Shown here piece after piece: positions 44,808-53,283 of a stretch of 64,000 nt of DNA. The position numbers and the translations under genes are program-made. Within the stretch, counting starts at the first letter, position 1. Every line of letters starts with the position of its first letter. The notes under the pieces are model-generated. The model worked only from the letters and a program-made list of their open reading frames with translations. It was not told the origin of the DNA and did no database searches. Source of the stretch: JADGGV01 sp035715725 (GTDB lineage: Bacteria; Gemmatimonadota; Gemmatimonadetes; Longimicrobiales; RSA9); the NCBI GenBank assembly GCA_035715725.1, contig DASTKT010000173.1, forward strand, positions 69,218-133,217. Direction: 5' to 3'.

Positions 44808-45248
44808 TCAGCGCATCATCTGCAGCTCGACCATCGTGCAGCGGTCCTGCACGACCTGGATCCCGCCGCGCGCCAGCTCCTCCGCCGCGGCGTCGTTCCG
44901 GATTCCGGCTTGGAACCATACGGCTCTCGGCGCCTTCGCCAGGATGTCCGGTACGTGCGGCGGGATGTCGTGCGAGCGGCGGAAGACGACGACGAGATCC
45001 ACGTCGCCGGGGATGTCGACGAGCCGACGGTAGACCCGTTCGCCGAGGATCTCCGTGGCCTCGGGATGATAGACCGGAACCGGCACGATCTCGTAGCCGG
45101 CGTGCTGGAGGTACTCCGGGACGAAGAACGCCGGCTGATCGCTCCGCTCCTCGGTCTTGATGCCGAGGACGGCGACGCGCCGGCTTTCCCGGAGCACCCG
45201 GTACCCACCTTCCCGGTCCTCGATCAGGTTCGCGCGCCAATCGTCCAT
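44808..45248 (-). CDS. CoA-binding domain protein (YccU-like)
   Basis: 146 residues. The single Rossmann-like CoA_binding_2 domain shows RRVAVLGIKTEERSDQP near the start, YEIVPVPVYHPEATEILGE and AVWFQAGIRNDAAAEELA. The family shows a CoA-binding fold; the reaction is unknown. ATG 45248 is chosen over an ATG 60 nt upstream because GGAGAG lies at the right distance and the domain begins here. It converges with the DAHP synthase gene (10 nt between stops). Confidence 0.85.
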   Translation of the reverse strand: MDDWRANLIEDREGGYRVLRESRRVAVLGIKTEERSDQPAFFVPEYLQHAGYEIVPVPVYHPEATEILGERVYRRLVDIPGDVDLVVVFRRSHDIPPHVPDILAKAPRAVWFQAGIRNDAAAEELARGGIQVVQDRCTMVELQMMR

Positions 45249-45297
45249 TCGGCTCTCCGCGAAGGTTCCCGGTGGGACCGGCGACCGCTTTGGCGGG

Positions 45298-45326
45298 TTG
45301 ACCCCCACCCCGGCCTCCGTTAGATT
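45298..45326 (+). promoter_or_regulatory. promoter of the SRP RNA gene
   Basis: TTGACC (45298-45303), 17-nt spacer, TAGATT (45321-45326). Transcription would start at about 45331-45333, matching the 5' end of the predicted RNA. Confidence 0.65.
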
Positions 45327-45330
45327 TGAT

Positions 45331-45441
45331 GCACGTGCCCCAGGACCCTAGGACGCGAGCTCGCGAATCGCGTCAGGACCCCGCAGGTAGCAGCGCTAAG
45401 CGCAGCGGACGTCGCTAGGGAAAACCTGGGGCGCTTTTTTT
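45331..45441 (+). ncRNA. ffs: signal recognition particle 4.5S-type RNA
   Basis: About 105 nt. The conserved SRP domain IV core reads GTCAGG (45372-45377) and AGCAGC (45389-45394), the two sides of the Ffh-binding internal loop, closed by ACC/GGT and a five-base loop CCGCA. The ends pair: GCCCCAGG (45337-45344) with CCTGGGGC (45425-45432), then CCCTAG with CTAGGG. Seven T residues follow (45435-45441) as built-in terminator. Its location just before dnaX is common for SRP RNA genes. Exact ends are approximate. Confidence 0.9.
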
Positions 45442-45585
45442 GTGCCCGGCACCCGCCCCAGGGCGCCGAACGCACCCGTTTCCGCCGGGTACTACGACCC
45501 ACCGGACGGCGCCTTGCCGCCGCCACGTCCGGCCCGTAAGCTGACCGCCGGCATCGCCCATCCGCTGGCCACGCAGGAACGCCCA

Positions 45586-47385
45586 ATGTCCACCAATCGG
45601 ACCGCCCTCGCCCGGCTCTACCGCCCGCGCCACTTCGCGGAGATGGCGACGCAGGAGCACGTCTCCGAGACGTTGCGCGCCGCCGTCGCGCGGGGGCGGG
45701 TGGCGCACGCCTACCTCTTCGCCGGCCCGCGCGGCGTGGGGAAGACGACGGCCGCGCGCGTCCTGGCCATGGCGCTGAATTGCCCGAACCGGGGCGACGA
45801 CGGCGAGCCGTGCGGCGTGTGCGAGTCCTGCGATCGGATCTGGTCGGGCCGGACCTCCCTCGACGTGGTGGAGATCGACGCCGCCTCGAACCGCGGCGTC
45901 GACGACGCCCGGGACCTGCGCGAGCGGGCCATGTACGCGCCGACCGACGAGCGGCGCTACAAGGTCTACATCATTGACGAGGCCCACATGCTCACGCGCG
46001 AGGCGTGGAACGCCCTCCTCAAGATCCTGGAGGAGCCGCCGCCGCGCGTGATCTTCGTCTTCGCCACGACCGAGCCGCAGAAGATCCAGCAGGCGGCGCC
46101 GCCGATCCTCTCGCGGTGCCAGCGTTTCGATTTCCGGCGGATCAGCGTGAGCGGGATCGTGGACCGGCTGCGGGCGGTGCTCGCGGAGGAGGGGGTCGAG
46201 GCCGGCGAGGACGCGCTCCTGCCGATCGCCCGCCGGGCGGAGGGCGGGATGCGCGATGCCCTCTCGCTGCTGGACCAGGTGCTGTCCTTCACCGACCGCC
46301 GCGTGACGGCCGAGGACGTGCGCCGCGTGCTCGGCCTGAGCGGTGAGGAGCTCTTCCTCGAGTTGTTCGCCATCCTCGCGGACCGCGACCACGCGGGCGT
46401 GTTCCACTTCGTGCAGCGCCTCGTGGACGAGGGGCACGACCTCGCGGAGTTCAACCGCGGGCTCGCCGGTGCGCTGCGCTCGTTGCTCCTCGCCAGGCTG
46501 GAGGGCGCGGACGCGATCGACGTGCGGGCCGACCTGCGGCCGGCGTTCGCCCAGGCGGCGGACCGCTTCGGCACCGGCGACATCCTCCGCATGCTGGCGC
46601 AGGTGGCCGAGATCGACGCCGAGGGGCGGTTCCGCAAGAGCACGAGCCCGCGCATCCTGCTTGAGGCGCTCCTCCTCCGCTTCGCGCATCTCGATCGCAC
46701 GGTCGAGCTGGAGGAGCTGATCCGGGCGGCCGGCGGCGCGCCGCCGGCGGGCAGCGCCCCGTCGAGCGGCTCGCATCCCGGCGCTCGGCGAGCGGCCGCG
46801 CCGCCGCGCGAGGCGACGCCGCGTCCGCCCGTGACCGAGCCCGTCGCCGGTCGCGCGGGCGGAGGCGGTGTCGGGCCTGCGGCGCGGTCGGGCACCGCGG
46901 ACGCCGCATCGCCCGACGCCCCGCCGCCGACCGAGTGGGGCGACCTGCGCGAGGAGGATGCCCCGGACCCCGCACCGTCTCCCCGCTCAGGAGGGACGGG
47001 GAGGGGCGGAACGGCGGAGGCGGCGCTCCGTGCGCTCCTTGCCACGGGCGAAGGCATCCCGTCCGGCCTGGCGATCTTCCTGAAGGCCGCCCGCATCACC
47101 GGCGAGACGGAAAGCGAGGTGATGCTCGGCGTGCCGCCCGGCCCGGCGTTGGAGCGCCTCACGTCCGAGCCGGCGACGCTGCGGGTGCTGCAGGATGCGC
47201 TCGCCGGGCGCCTCGGCCGGCCGATTGCGCTCCGTGTCCGGGCTCTCGGCAAGGGCGCCGGGGCGGAGGCTCCGACGCGCTTCACGCCCGAACAGGTGAA
47301 GGCCGATCGCCTCGCGCGTCTCTCGCGGGAGGAGCCGCTCCTCGGCCGCGCCGTCGAGGCGTGGGAGCTGGAGCTGCTGGACTGA
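45586..47385 (+). CDS. dnaX: DNA polymerase III subunit gamma/tau
   Basis: 599 residues. Clamp-loader AAA+ features: LARLYRPRHFAEMATQEHV, Walker A GPRGVGKTTAAR, zinc Cys set CPNRGDDGEPCGVCESC, VYIIDEAHMLTREAWNALLK and the SRC motif ILSRCQRFDFRR. A Pro/Ala-rich linker (about 400-490) joins a tau-like C-terminal domain ending EAWELELLD. ATG 45586 fits the family N terminus. No slippery A-run for a gamma frameshift was found. It is followed by yraN, ybaB and recR. Confidence 0.95.
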   Translation: MSTNRTALARLYRPRHFAEMATQEHVSETLRAAVARGRVAHAYLFAGPRGVGKTTAARVLAMALNCPNRGDDGEPCGVCESCDRIWSGRTSLDVVEIDAASNRGVDDARDLRERAMYAPTDERRYKVYIIDEAHMLTREAWNALLKILEEPPPRVIFVFATTEPQKIQQAAPPILSRCQRFDFRRISVSGIVDRLRAVLAEEGVEAGEDALLPIARRAEGGMRDALSLLDQVLSFTDRRVTAEDVRRVLGLSGEELFLELFAILADRDHAGVFHFVQRLVDEGHDLAEFNRGLAGALRSLLLARLEGADAIDVRADLRPAFAQAADRFGTGDILRMLAQVAEIDAEGRFRKSTSPRILLEALLLRFAHLDRTVELEELIRAAGGAPPAGSAPSSGSHPGARRAAAPPREATPRPPVTEPVAGRAGGGGVGPAARSGTADAASPDAPPPTEWGDLREEDAPDPAPSPRSGGTGRGGTAEAALRALLATGEGIPSGLAIFLKAARITGETESEVMLGVPPGPALERLTSEPATLRVLQDALAGRLGRPIALRVRALGKGAGAEAPTRFTPEQVKADRLARLSREEPLLGRAVEAWELELLD

Positions 47386-47407
47386 GCTCCGCCGTGCCGG
47401 TTCGGCC

Positions 47408-47809
47408 ATGGCCGCGCCCCGCCCGGCGGCGGACTCTGCGGCCATGGGTGCGCCGCACGACTTCGGCCGCCGGGGGGAGGCGCTCGCCGCGGAGCACCTC
47501 GAGGCGCGAGGCTGGACCATCCTCGCCCGCAACTTCCGCCTGGGCCGCAACGAGGTGGACCTCGTGGCACGCCGCGGGCGCGTCGTCGCCTTCATCGAGG
47601 TGAAGTCGCGCTCCGGCCACGGGTTCGGTCATCCGCTCGACGCCATCACGAGGTCGAAGCGCCGCGAGATCGAGCGCGTGGCCCGCGCGTGGATGGCGAG
47701 ATACGGCCGGCCCGGCGACGTCTACCGGTTCGATGCCGTGGCCGTGGTCGGTCGGCCCATGGACGCGCCGGAACTGCTGCACGTCGAGGACGCCTGGCGG
47801 ACGGAGTGA
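47408..47809 (+). CDS. yraN: UPF0102 family endonuclease-like protein YraN
   Basis: 133 residues with the restriction-endonuclease-like core FGRRGEALAAEHLEARGWTI, RNEVDLVARRGRVVAFIEVK (D...ExK) and the segment AITRSKRREIERVARAWM. Function in DNA or RNA processing is unclear. ATG 47408 adds a short Ala-rich start; ATG 47444 (MGAPHDFG) is equally plausible. Confidence 0.9.
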   Translation: MAAPRPAADSAAMGAPHDFGRRGEALAAEHLEARGWTILARNFRLGRNEVDLVARRGRVVAFIEVKSRSGHGFGHPLDAITRSKRREIERVARAWMARYGRPGDVYRFDAVAVVGRPMDAPELLHVEDAWRTE

Positions 47810-47901
47810 GGAACCCCCACGGGGGATTTCGGTACAAGAAATTCGAGCGTATCACAGAGGCGCGGGCTCGCTCCGCGCGCGGCGGCGGCGACCCGGTCTC
47901 C

Positions 47902-47931
47902 TTGCGGAGCCGCGGTCGCCGCGCCTATTAT
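47902..47931 (+). promoter_or_regulatory. putative promoter of ybaB-recR
   Basis: TTGCGG (47902-47907), 18-nt spacer and TATTAT (47926-47931) lie in the 158-nt gap after yraN. The -10 is good and the -35 weak. Confidence 0.5.
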
Positions 47932-47967
47932 CGACCCAGAGGACGGTGTTCGGAGGTCCCACCGACC

Positions 47968-48291
47968 ATGACGAATTTCCAGCAGATCTTGCAGATGGGC
48001 CAGCAGGTGCAGGCCCGAATGAACGAGCTCCAGACGGAGCTCGGCAACCGGACCGTCACCGTATCGAGCGGGGGCGGGATGGTGACCGTGACGGCGGACG
48101 GGCGGGGCAAGGTCCGCGAGGTCAAGATCGATCCGTCGGTCGTGGACCGAGATGATGTGGAGATGCTCGAGGATCTGGTGCTGGCCGCGGTCGGCGAAGC
48201 GCAGCAGCGCGCCCAGCAGCTCTATGAAGAGGAGCTGAAGAAGGTCGCGGGCGGTTTCCCGCTCCCCTTCCAGTTGCCGAACTTCCTGTGA
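47968..48291 (+). CDS. ybaB: nucleoid-associated protein YbaB/EbfC
   Basis: 107 residues. The YbaB fold begins NFQQILQMGQQVQARMNELQ, with the beta part GGGMVTVTADGRGKVREVKI and the conserved end LPNFL. It binds DNA as a dimer. ATG 47968 has GGAGGT at 47952-47957. The dnaX-ybaB-recR order is conserved in many bacteria. Confidence 0.95.
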   Translation: MTNFQQILQMGQQVQARMNELQTELGNRTVTVSSGGGMVTVTADGRGKVREVKIDPSVVDRDDVEMLEDLVLAAVGEAQQRAQQLYEEELKKVAGGFPLPFQLPNFL

Positions 48292-48406
48292 ACGAGCGTG
48301 GTCTCGCAGTCCCGGCGGCGCGGCCGGGGAGGACCCCACGGCGGAGCCGGGGCGGGCGGGGTCGCGGCTCGTTCTGGTCCGGGGTGGGGCACGGAGAGGG
48401 GAAGTC

Positions 48407-48997
48407 GTGGCGGTAATCGATGATCTCACCGGCGAGCTCTCCCGCCTCCCGGGGATCGGCCGCAAGACGGCGTTGCGGCTGACCTATTACCTGCTGAAGC
48501 GCCCTCCCGAGGAGATCCAACGACTGGCCCGCGCGCTGGAGGCCGTGGCCGACCAGGTGCGGCCGTGCTCGGAGTGCGGCAACCTGACGGAGGACGATCC
48601 CTGCGCGCTGTGCGCGAACCCCCGGCGGGACCCGAGCGCGATCTGCGTGGTGGAGGAGGCGGCGGACATCGGCGCGATCGAGCGCACGGGGCAGTACCGG
48701 GGCCGCTACCACGTGCTGGGCGGGCGGCTGTCGCCGCTGGAGGGGATCAACCCGGAGGACCTGAACATTGCGGCCCTGCTCCGGCGTTTGGGGAACGGTG
48801 CGGTGGTCCGCGAGGTGATCGTGGCGACGAACCCGAGCGTAGAGGGTGAGGCGACGGCCCTGTACCTGCAGAAGCTCATCGGCCCACTGGGCGTACGCGT
48901 GACACGTCTTGCCCGGGGTCTTCCGGTGGGTGGCGACCTGGAGTACGCCGACGGCGTCACCATCGCGGAGGCGCTGGCGGGGCGGCGGGAGATCTGA
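48407..48997 (+). CDS. recR: recombination mediator RecR
   Basis: 196 residues: helix-hairpin-helix LSRLPGIGRKTALRLTYYLL, zinc finger with CSECGNLTEDDPC and CALC, and a Toprim domain (ICVVEEAADIGAIERTG, LRRLGNGAVVREVIVATNP, ARGLPVGGDLEYADGVT). It loads RecA on gapped DNA with RecF/RecO. GTG 48407 follows a purine-rich GGAGAGGGGAAG. Confidence 0.97.
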   Translation: MAVIDDLTGELSRLPGIGRKTALRLTYYLLKRPPEEIQRLARALEAVADQVRPCSECGNLTEDDPCALCANPRRDPSAICVVEEAADIGAIERTGQYRGRYHVLGGRLSPLEGINPEDLNIAALLRRLGNGAVVREVIVATNPSVEGEATALYLQKLIGPLGVRVTRLARGLPVGGDLEYADGVTIAEALAGRREI

Positions 48998-49326
48998 TGA
49001 CGTCTATGGAACAGCGACGGATCCTTCGGACGACCGGGTGGGTGCTCCTCGCCATCGGCGCGGTGGCGGCGGTGGGTGCCCTCGTGATGCGGGATCAGAT
49101 CGAGCGGCACCGGCGCGAGCTGTTCAGCTCGCACCCGCTCCGCCGGCTGGCGGCGCTGGGCTACCTGGGCGGCCTGGACCCCTCGGTGGAAACGGTGCGG
49201 CTGCTCCGCGACTTCCTGGCATGGGAGCCGAGGCCGCTGCTCCGGCGTCGTGCCACGCTGATTCTGGCCCGGATGGAACGACGGCTCCAGGAGACGGTGT
49301 CGGCGCAAGGAGGAGTCGCCGGGTGA
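48997..49326 (+). CDS. hypothetical single-helix membrane protein
   Basis: 109 residues. One helix (TTGWVLLAIGAVAAVGALVM) is followed by a basic, Arg/Leu-rich cytoplasmic tail with HPLRRLAALGYLGGLDPS and LLRRRATLILARMERRLQE. It overlaps recR and the following gene by one base each (TGATG), so the three are translated together. No family recognised. Confidence 0.6.
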   Translation: MTSMEQRRILRTTGWVLLAIGAVAAVGALVMRDQIERHRRELFSSHPLRRLAALGYLGGLDPSVETVRLLRDFLAWEPRPLLRRRATLILARMERRLQETVSAQGGVAG

Positions 49327-49814
49327 TGGCCGACGGCCATTGGTCGATCGCCGCCGAGGACCTCCAGCGGCTGGATGGGCTGCTGACGTCGTTCCTCGCG
49401 GAGTCGCGGCTGCGCTGTGCACTGCTGCTCGACCGGACGGGGCGGTTCCTGACGGCCGCGGGTGAGACGGGCGAGCTGGACCCGACCACGTTCGCGAGCC
49501 TCGCGGCGGCGGACTTCGCGGCCAGCGATCAACTCGCGCAGCTGCTCGGCGAAGCCGACTTCAGCTCGCTCTACCACGCCGGCGAGCGGCAATCCATGTT
49601 GCTGGCGGACGTCGGCGGGCAGGCGATCCTGGCGGCGATCTTCGACGACCGCTCGACGCTCGGGCTCGTGCGCCTTCAGATGCGGGCGCTGCTGCCGCAG
49701 GTGACCGCGGTTTTCGCGGAAATGGGCGACCGTGCGCCGGCGCCCGGAGGGCCGCTGGATCCGACCTGGCTGGCGGCCGCCGCCGACGAGATCGACCGCC
49801 TCTTCAACGGGTAG
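49326..49814 (+). CDS. roadblock/LC7 domain protein (MglB-like)
   Basis: 162 residues. The roadblock fold is indicated by LRCALLLDRTGRFLTAAGET, FASLAAADFAASDQLAQLLG, SMLLADVGGQAILAAIFDD and STLGLVRLQMRALLPQVTA. ATG 49326 overlaps the upstream stop. Roadblock proteins of the MglB type act as GTPase-activating partners for MglA, which is encoded 10 nt downstream. Confidence 0.85.
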   Translation: MADGHWSIAAEDLQRLDGLLTSFLAESRLRCALLLDRTGRFLTAAGETGELDPTTFASLAAADFAASDQLAQLLGEADFSSLYHAGERQSMLLADVGGQAILAAIFDDRSTLGLVRLQMRALLPQVTAVFAEMGDRAPAPGGPLDPTWLAAAADEIDRLFNG

Positions 49815-49824
49815 GTGACGGCCG

Positions 49825-50403
49825 ATGTCGATGATCAACTACGCCAGCCGGGAGATCAACTGCAAGTTGGTCTATTACGGACCCGGCCTGGGCGGTAAGA
49901 CGACGAACCTCGAGTACATCTACGAGCGGGTCAACCCCGAGACCCGGGGGAAGCTCATCTCCCTCGCGACCGAGCAGGAGCGGACGCTCTTCTTCGACTT
50001 CCTGCCGGTCGACCTCGGCGAGATCCGGGGCTTCAAGACGCGCTTCCACCTGTACACGGTCCCGGGCCAGGTCTACTACAACGCCAGCCGGCGCCTGATC
50101 CTGAAGGGCGTCGACGGGATCGTATTCGTCGCCGACTCGCAGCCGGAGCGCATGGACGCGAACATCGCCTCCATGCACAACCTCTACGAGAATCTGGCGG
50201 AGTACGGCTATGATCCGCGGACACTGCCGATCGTGCTCCAGTACAACAAGCGCGACCTCCCGAATGCATTGCCCGTGGCTCAGCTACGCGAGCAGATCAA
50301 CCCGGACAGCCTGCCCGAGTTCGAGGCCGCCGCCGTCAACGGCGAGGGCGTGTTCGACACCCTGAAGGCGGTCAGCAAGCTGGTCCTCAAGAGCCTGGGC
50401 TGA
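49825..50403 (+). CDS. mglA: MglA-like small Ras-family GTPase
   Basis: 192 residues. G1 KLVYYGPGLGGKTTNLEYIY, switch region EQERTLFFDFLPVDLGEIRG, TVPGQVYYNASRRLILKGVD (with the MglA-type PGQ instead of DxxGQ), G4 YNKRDLPNA. Known members set cell polarity and control gliding or type IV pili motility. The roadblock gene precedes it, so the pair is probably a polarity switch. Confidence 0.9.
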   Translation: MSMINYASREINCKLVYYGPGLGGKTTNLEYIYERVNPETRGKLISLATEQERTLFFDFLPVDLGEIRGFKTRFHLYTVPGQVYYNASRRLILKGVDGIVFVADSQPERMDANIASMHNLYENLAEYGYDPRTLPIVLQYNKRDLPNALPVAQLREQINPDSLPEFEAAAVNGEGVFDTLKAVSKLVLKSLG

Positions 50404-50409
50404 GCCCGT

Positions 50410-51054
50410 ATGCCGTTGTTCCGCCGCAGCACGCTGCCGAACGCGATCACGGTCGGCCGGATCGTCCTGGCGCCGGCGATCCTGCTCCTTCTCCTCGATG
50501 AGGACGCCTCCGCGCGGCTGCTGGCCTTCGTGCTCTTCCTGATCGCCGCGTTCTCGGATCTCTGGGACGGCTATCTCGCGCGGAAGCACGGCTGGATCAG
50601 CGACTTCGGGAAGCTCGTCGATCCCATCGCGGACAAGCTGCTGCTCGTCGTCACCTTCGTCCCGTTCTACGTCCTCTCCCACCGCGCCAATGCCCAGCCC
50701 TTGCCGCTGTGGCGAACGCTCCCGCTCTGGGTGGTGCTCGTCGTCTTCGGGCGGGAGCTCCTGATCACGGTCATCCGCGCGCTCGCCGCGCGGCGCGGCA
50801 TCGTGATCCCGGCCGGGAAGGCGGGCAAGTACAAGGCGCTGGCGCAGAACATCTTCATCGGCACGACGATCTTCTGGTACGCGCTGGAGAGCGCCGCGCG
50901 GGAGAACGGCTGGGCCGGTCGCGGCTGGGAGGCGTGGAAGAGTTTCCACGGGGCCGTCCTGGCCGTCACGCTCCTCGCGGCCGTCGCGCTGACCGTCTAT
51001 TCTCTCGTCGTGTACCTGTGGGGTTGGCGGAGCCTGGTCAAACAGGTCGCGTGA
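50410..51054 (+). CDS. pgsA: CDP-diacylglycerol-glycerol-3-phosphate 3-phosphatidyltransferase
   Basis: 214 residues with about five helices. The CDP-alcohol phosphotransferase motif reads DLWDGYLARKHGWISDFG followed by KLVDPIADK (D..DG..AR...G..D...D). It makes phosphatidylglycerophosphate in the membrane. The N terminus LPNAITVGRIVLAPAILLLL is typical. It shares one base with the cinA start. Confidence 0.93.
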   Translation: MPLFRRSTLPNAITVGRIVLAPAILLLLLDEDASARLLAFVLFLIAAFSDLWDGYLARKHGWISDFGKLVDPIADKLLLVVTFVPFYVLSHRANAQPLPLWRTLPLWVVLVVFGRELLITVIRALAARRGIVIPAGKAGKYKALAQNIFIGTTIFWYALESAARENGWAGRGWEAWKSFHGAVLAVTLLAAVALTVYSLVVYLWGWRSLVKQVA

Positions 51055-52322
51055 TGGCGGAGGCGGCGGTCGAGGTCGTCGCGATCGGCAACGAGCTGCT
51101 GAACGGGCAGACGGTGGACAGCAACGCCGCGTGGCTCGGGCGGCGCCTGGCCGCCATCGGCGTACGCGTGGTGCGCCGCGCCACCGTGGGCGACACGGCA
51201 GTCGACATCCGGGACGCGGTCACCGAGGCGCTGGAGCGGACGGGCGCGGTGATCTGTACCGGCGGCCTGGGCCCCACGCCCGACGACCTGACGAAGCCCG
51301 TCGTCGCCTCGATCTTCCACCGCGAGCTGGTCCTCGACGACGCGCTGCTGGAGGCGCTCCGCCGCCGTTTCGAGGAGCGCGGCATCCGCATGGCCGCAAA
51401 CAACCGGACGCAGGCGGAAGTCCCGGCCGGGGCCACCATCTTCGCGAACCCGCGCGGCACCGCGCCCGGCCTCTGCCTGGAGGACGTGCCCGGGCGCTTC
51501 GCGATCCTGCTCCCGGGCGTGCCCTCCGAGATGCGCGCGATCGTCGATGGCTCCGTCATCGACTACCTGTCCGCGCGCTGGCCCGACCGCCCGGGGCCGA
51601 TCCTGCATCGCACGATCCGGACGACCGGCATCCCGGAATCCACGCTCGCCCAGCGGATCGACGACCTGCTCCCGACGTTCGAGCCGCTCACGGTCGCGTT
51701 CCTGCCCGGCGTGAGCGGCGTGGACCTGCGGCTCACGAGCTGGGGCGGGCTGCCGGAAGCGGAGGCGATCGGCCAGCTGGACGCCGCCGATACGGCGCTC
51801 AGCGAGCGCCTCGGCGCCTCGGTGTACGGCCGCGACGAGCAGGACCTCGTGGACGTGGTGTCCGAGCGGCTCGTGGCGGCCGGGCTCTCTCTCTCCGTGG
51901 CCGAAAGCTGTACGGGCGGCCTCATCGCCAAGCGGCTCACGGACCGGCCAGGCGCCTCGAGGTTCCTCGTCGCCGGCATCGTCTCCTACTCGAACGACGC
52001 GAAGCTGCGCCTCCTCGGCGTCCGGCCGGAGACGCTCCGTGCCCACGGCGCCGTGAGCGGCGAGACCGTGCGGGAGATGGTGGAGGGGGTGCGTGACCGT
52101 ACCGGTGCTCGCGCCGGTGTCGCCGTCACCGGGGTCGCCGGGCCGGACGGCGGCAGCGAGGCCAAGCCGGTCGGCACGGTCTGGATCGCGGCCGCCATCG
52201 ACAGCGCCGTGGAGACCCGCCACCTCCGCCTTCCGGGCGACCGCGTCGAAATCCGCGAGCGCGCCGCGCAGGCTGCCCTCGCCCTGCTACTCTCGCTCCT
52301 CCCGCCGACCGGGGGACCGTGA
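51054..52322 (+). CDS. cinA: CinA family protein (damage-inducible / NMN amidohydrolase type)
   Basis: 422 residues. The N-terminal COG1058 MoCF-like domain has AIGNELLNGQTVDSNAAWLG and TGGLGPTPDDLTKPVVA; the C-terminal PncC deamidase domain (about 265-422) has SVAESCTGGLIAKRLTD and AVTGVAGPDGGSEAKPVGTV. The C-terminal half deamidates NMN in known members. The pgsA-cinA order is common (often followed by recA). It overlaps pgsA by 1 nt and the next gene by 4 nt. Confidence 0.95.
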   Translation: MAEAAVEVVAIGNELLNGQTVDSNAAWLGRRLAAIGVRVVRRATVGDTAVDIRDAVTEALERTGAVICTGGLGPTPDDLTKPVVASIFHRELVLDDALLEALRRRFEERGIRMAANNRTQAEVPAGATIFANPRGTAPGLCLEDVPGRFAILLPGVPSEMRAIVDGSVIDYLSARWPDRPGPILHRTIRTTGIPESTLAQRIDDLLPTFEPLTVAFLPGVSGVDLRLTSWGGLPEAEAIGQLDAADTALSERLGASVYGRDEQDLVDVVSERLVAAGLSLSVAESCTGGLIAKRLTDRPGASRFLVAGIVSYSNDAKLRLLGVRPETLRAHGAVSGETVREMVEGVRDRTGARAGVAVTGVAGPDGGSEAKPVGTVWIAAAIDSAVETRHLRLPGDRVEIRERAAQAALALLLSLLPPTGGP

Positions 52323-53170
52323 GCTCGGGCGTTCTCGAGCAGGGGCACGGCTACCTCGTGGGGGTCGGCCGCCTCCGCATCCACTACCGCGCCTGGGAGG
52401 TGCAGACCCCCCGCGCCGCCATCGTCGTCGTGCACGGCCTCGGCGAGCACAGCGGGCGCTACGACGAGTTCGCCTCGGCGATGGCCGGCTACGGCTTCTC
52501 CTCCTACGCGCTCGACCTCCGCGGCCACGGCTCCTCCGAGGGGCGCCGCGGGCACGTCGCGCGCTTCGAGATCCTGCTCCAGGAGCTCGACCGCTTTCGC
52601 CGCGAAGTGCAGGGGCTGGTCGACCCGAGCTGCCCGCTCTTCCTGCTCGGCCATTCGATGGGTGGCCTCGTCGTGCTACGCTACCTCGAGGAGTACGACT
52701 CGCCTTACCGTGGCGCGATCGTGGTGTCGCCGTGGCTCGCCACGGCGTTGCCGGCGCCGCGTTGGAAGATCGCCCTCTCGGGCTTCTGCAGCCGCTTCCT
52801 GCCGGCGCTGCCGTTCTCGACCAAGGTGCGAGGGAAGGATGTCAGCCACGACCAGGCCGTCGTCGAGGCCTACGACTCCGATCCGCTCGTGCACGACACC
52901 ATCACGCCGCGCCTCTTCGCCGAGGCGGAGACCGCGATGGCCCTGGTCTTCCAGCGTGCCGAGCGCCTGCGCGTGCCGTTGCTCTTCCTGCTCGCCGGCG
53001 ACGACCATGTCGTCGACACGCAGCGCTCGCTGGCGTTCGCCCGGTCGCTTCCCGCGCACGATGTCACGGTGCGCATCTACCCGGGTCTCTACCACGAGGT
53101 GCTGAACGAGCTGGATCGGCACGCCGTTCGGGCCGAATTGCGTGATTGGCTGGTAAAACACCTGCGCTGA
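52319..53170 (+). CDS. alpha/beta hydrolase, lysophospholipase/monoglyceride lipase type
   Basis: 283 residues. Ser nucleophile in LLGHSMGGLVVLRYL, Asp in LLAGDDHVVDTQRS, and His in YPGLYHEVLNELDR; the lid-proximal motif VVVHGLGEHSGRYDE and LDLRGHGSSEGRRGHV mark the PldB/MGL family. GTG 52319 overlaps the cinA stop (GTGA). It is probably cytoplasmic; substrate is a lysolipid or monoacylglycerol by family. Confidence 0.9.
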   Translation: MSSGVLEQGHGYLVGVGRLRIHYRAWEVQTPRAAIVVVHGLGEHSGRYDEFASAMAGYGFSSYALDLRGHGSSEGRRGHVARFEILLQELDRFRREVQGLVDPSCPLFLLGHSMGGLVVLRYLEEYDSPYRGAIVVSPWLATALPAPRWKIALSGFCSRFLPALPFSTKVRGKDVSHDQAVVEAYDSDPLVHDTITPRLFAEAETAMALVFQRAERLRVPLLFLLAGDDHVVDTQRSLAFARSLPAHDVTVRIYPGLYHEVLNELDRHAVRAELRDWLVKHLR

Positions 53171-53171
53171 C

Positions 53172-53190
53172 GGCTGCCGAAACGGCAGCC
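53172..53190 (+). terminator. small hairpin after the hydrolase gene
   Basis: GGCTGCCG (53172-53179) and CGGCAGCC (53183-53190) pair across AAA, starting two bases behind the stop codon. No T-run follows. It is a possible weak terminator upstream of the grpE region; TACAAT at 53223-53228 may be a -10 of grpE. Confidence 0.4.
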
Positions 53191-53283
53191 CTGGCTGGCG
53201 TGCGGCTTGCAACCCTGCGGGGTACAATTCGCATCTTTCACTCCGCGGGGCCACGGCCCCGCATTTCATGTTGGGACAAGGCC

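Noticed and set aside
46900..47060. Programmed frameshift in dnaX to make a gamma form
   Set aside because: No A-rich slippery heptamer or T-run is present; only G-rich runs were seen.
53160..53283. CIRCE or sigma-32 element upstream of grpE
   Set aside because: No TTAGCACTC inverted repeat and no CCCCAT box; only a TACAAT and a small hairpin are visible.
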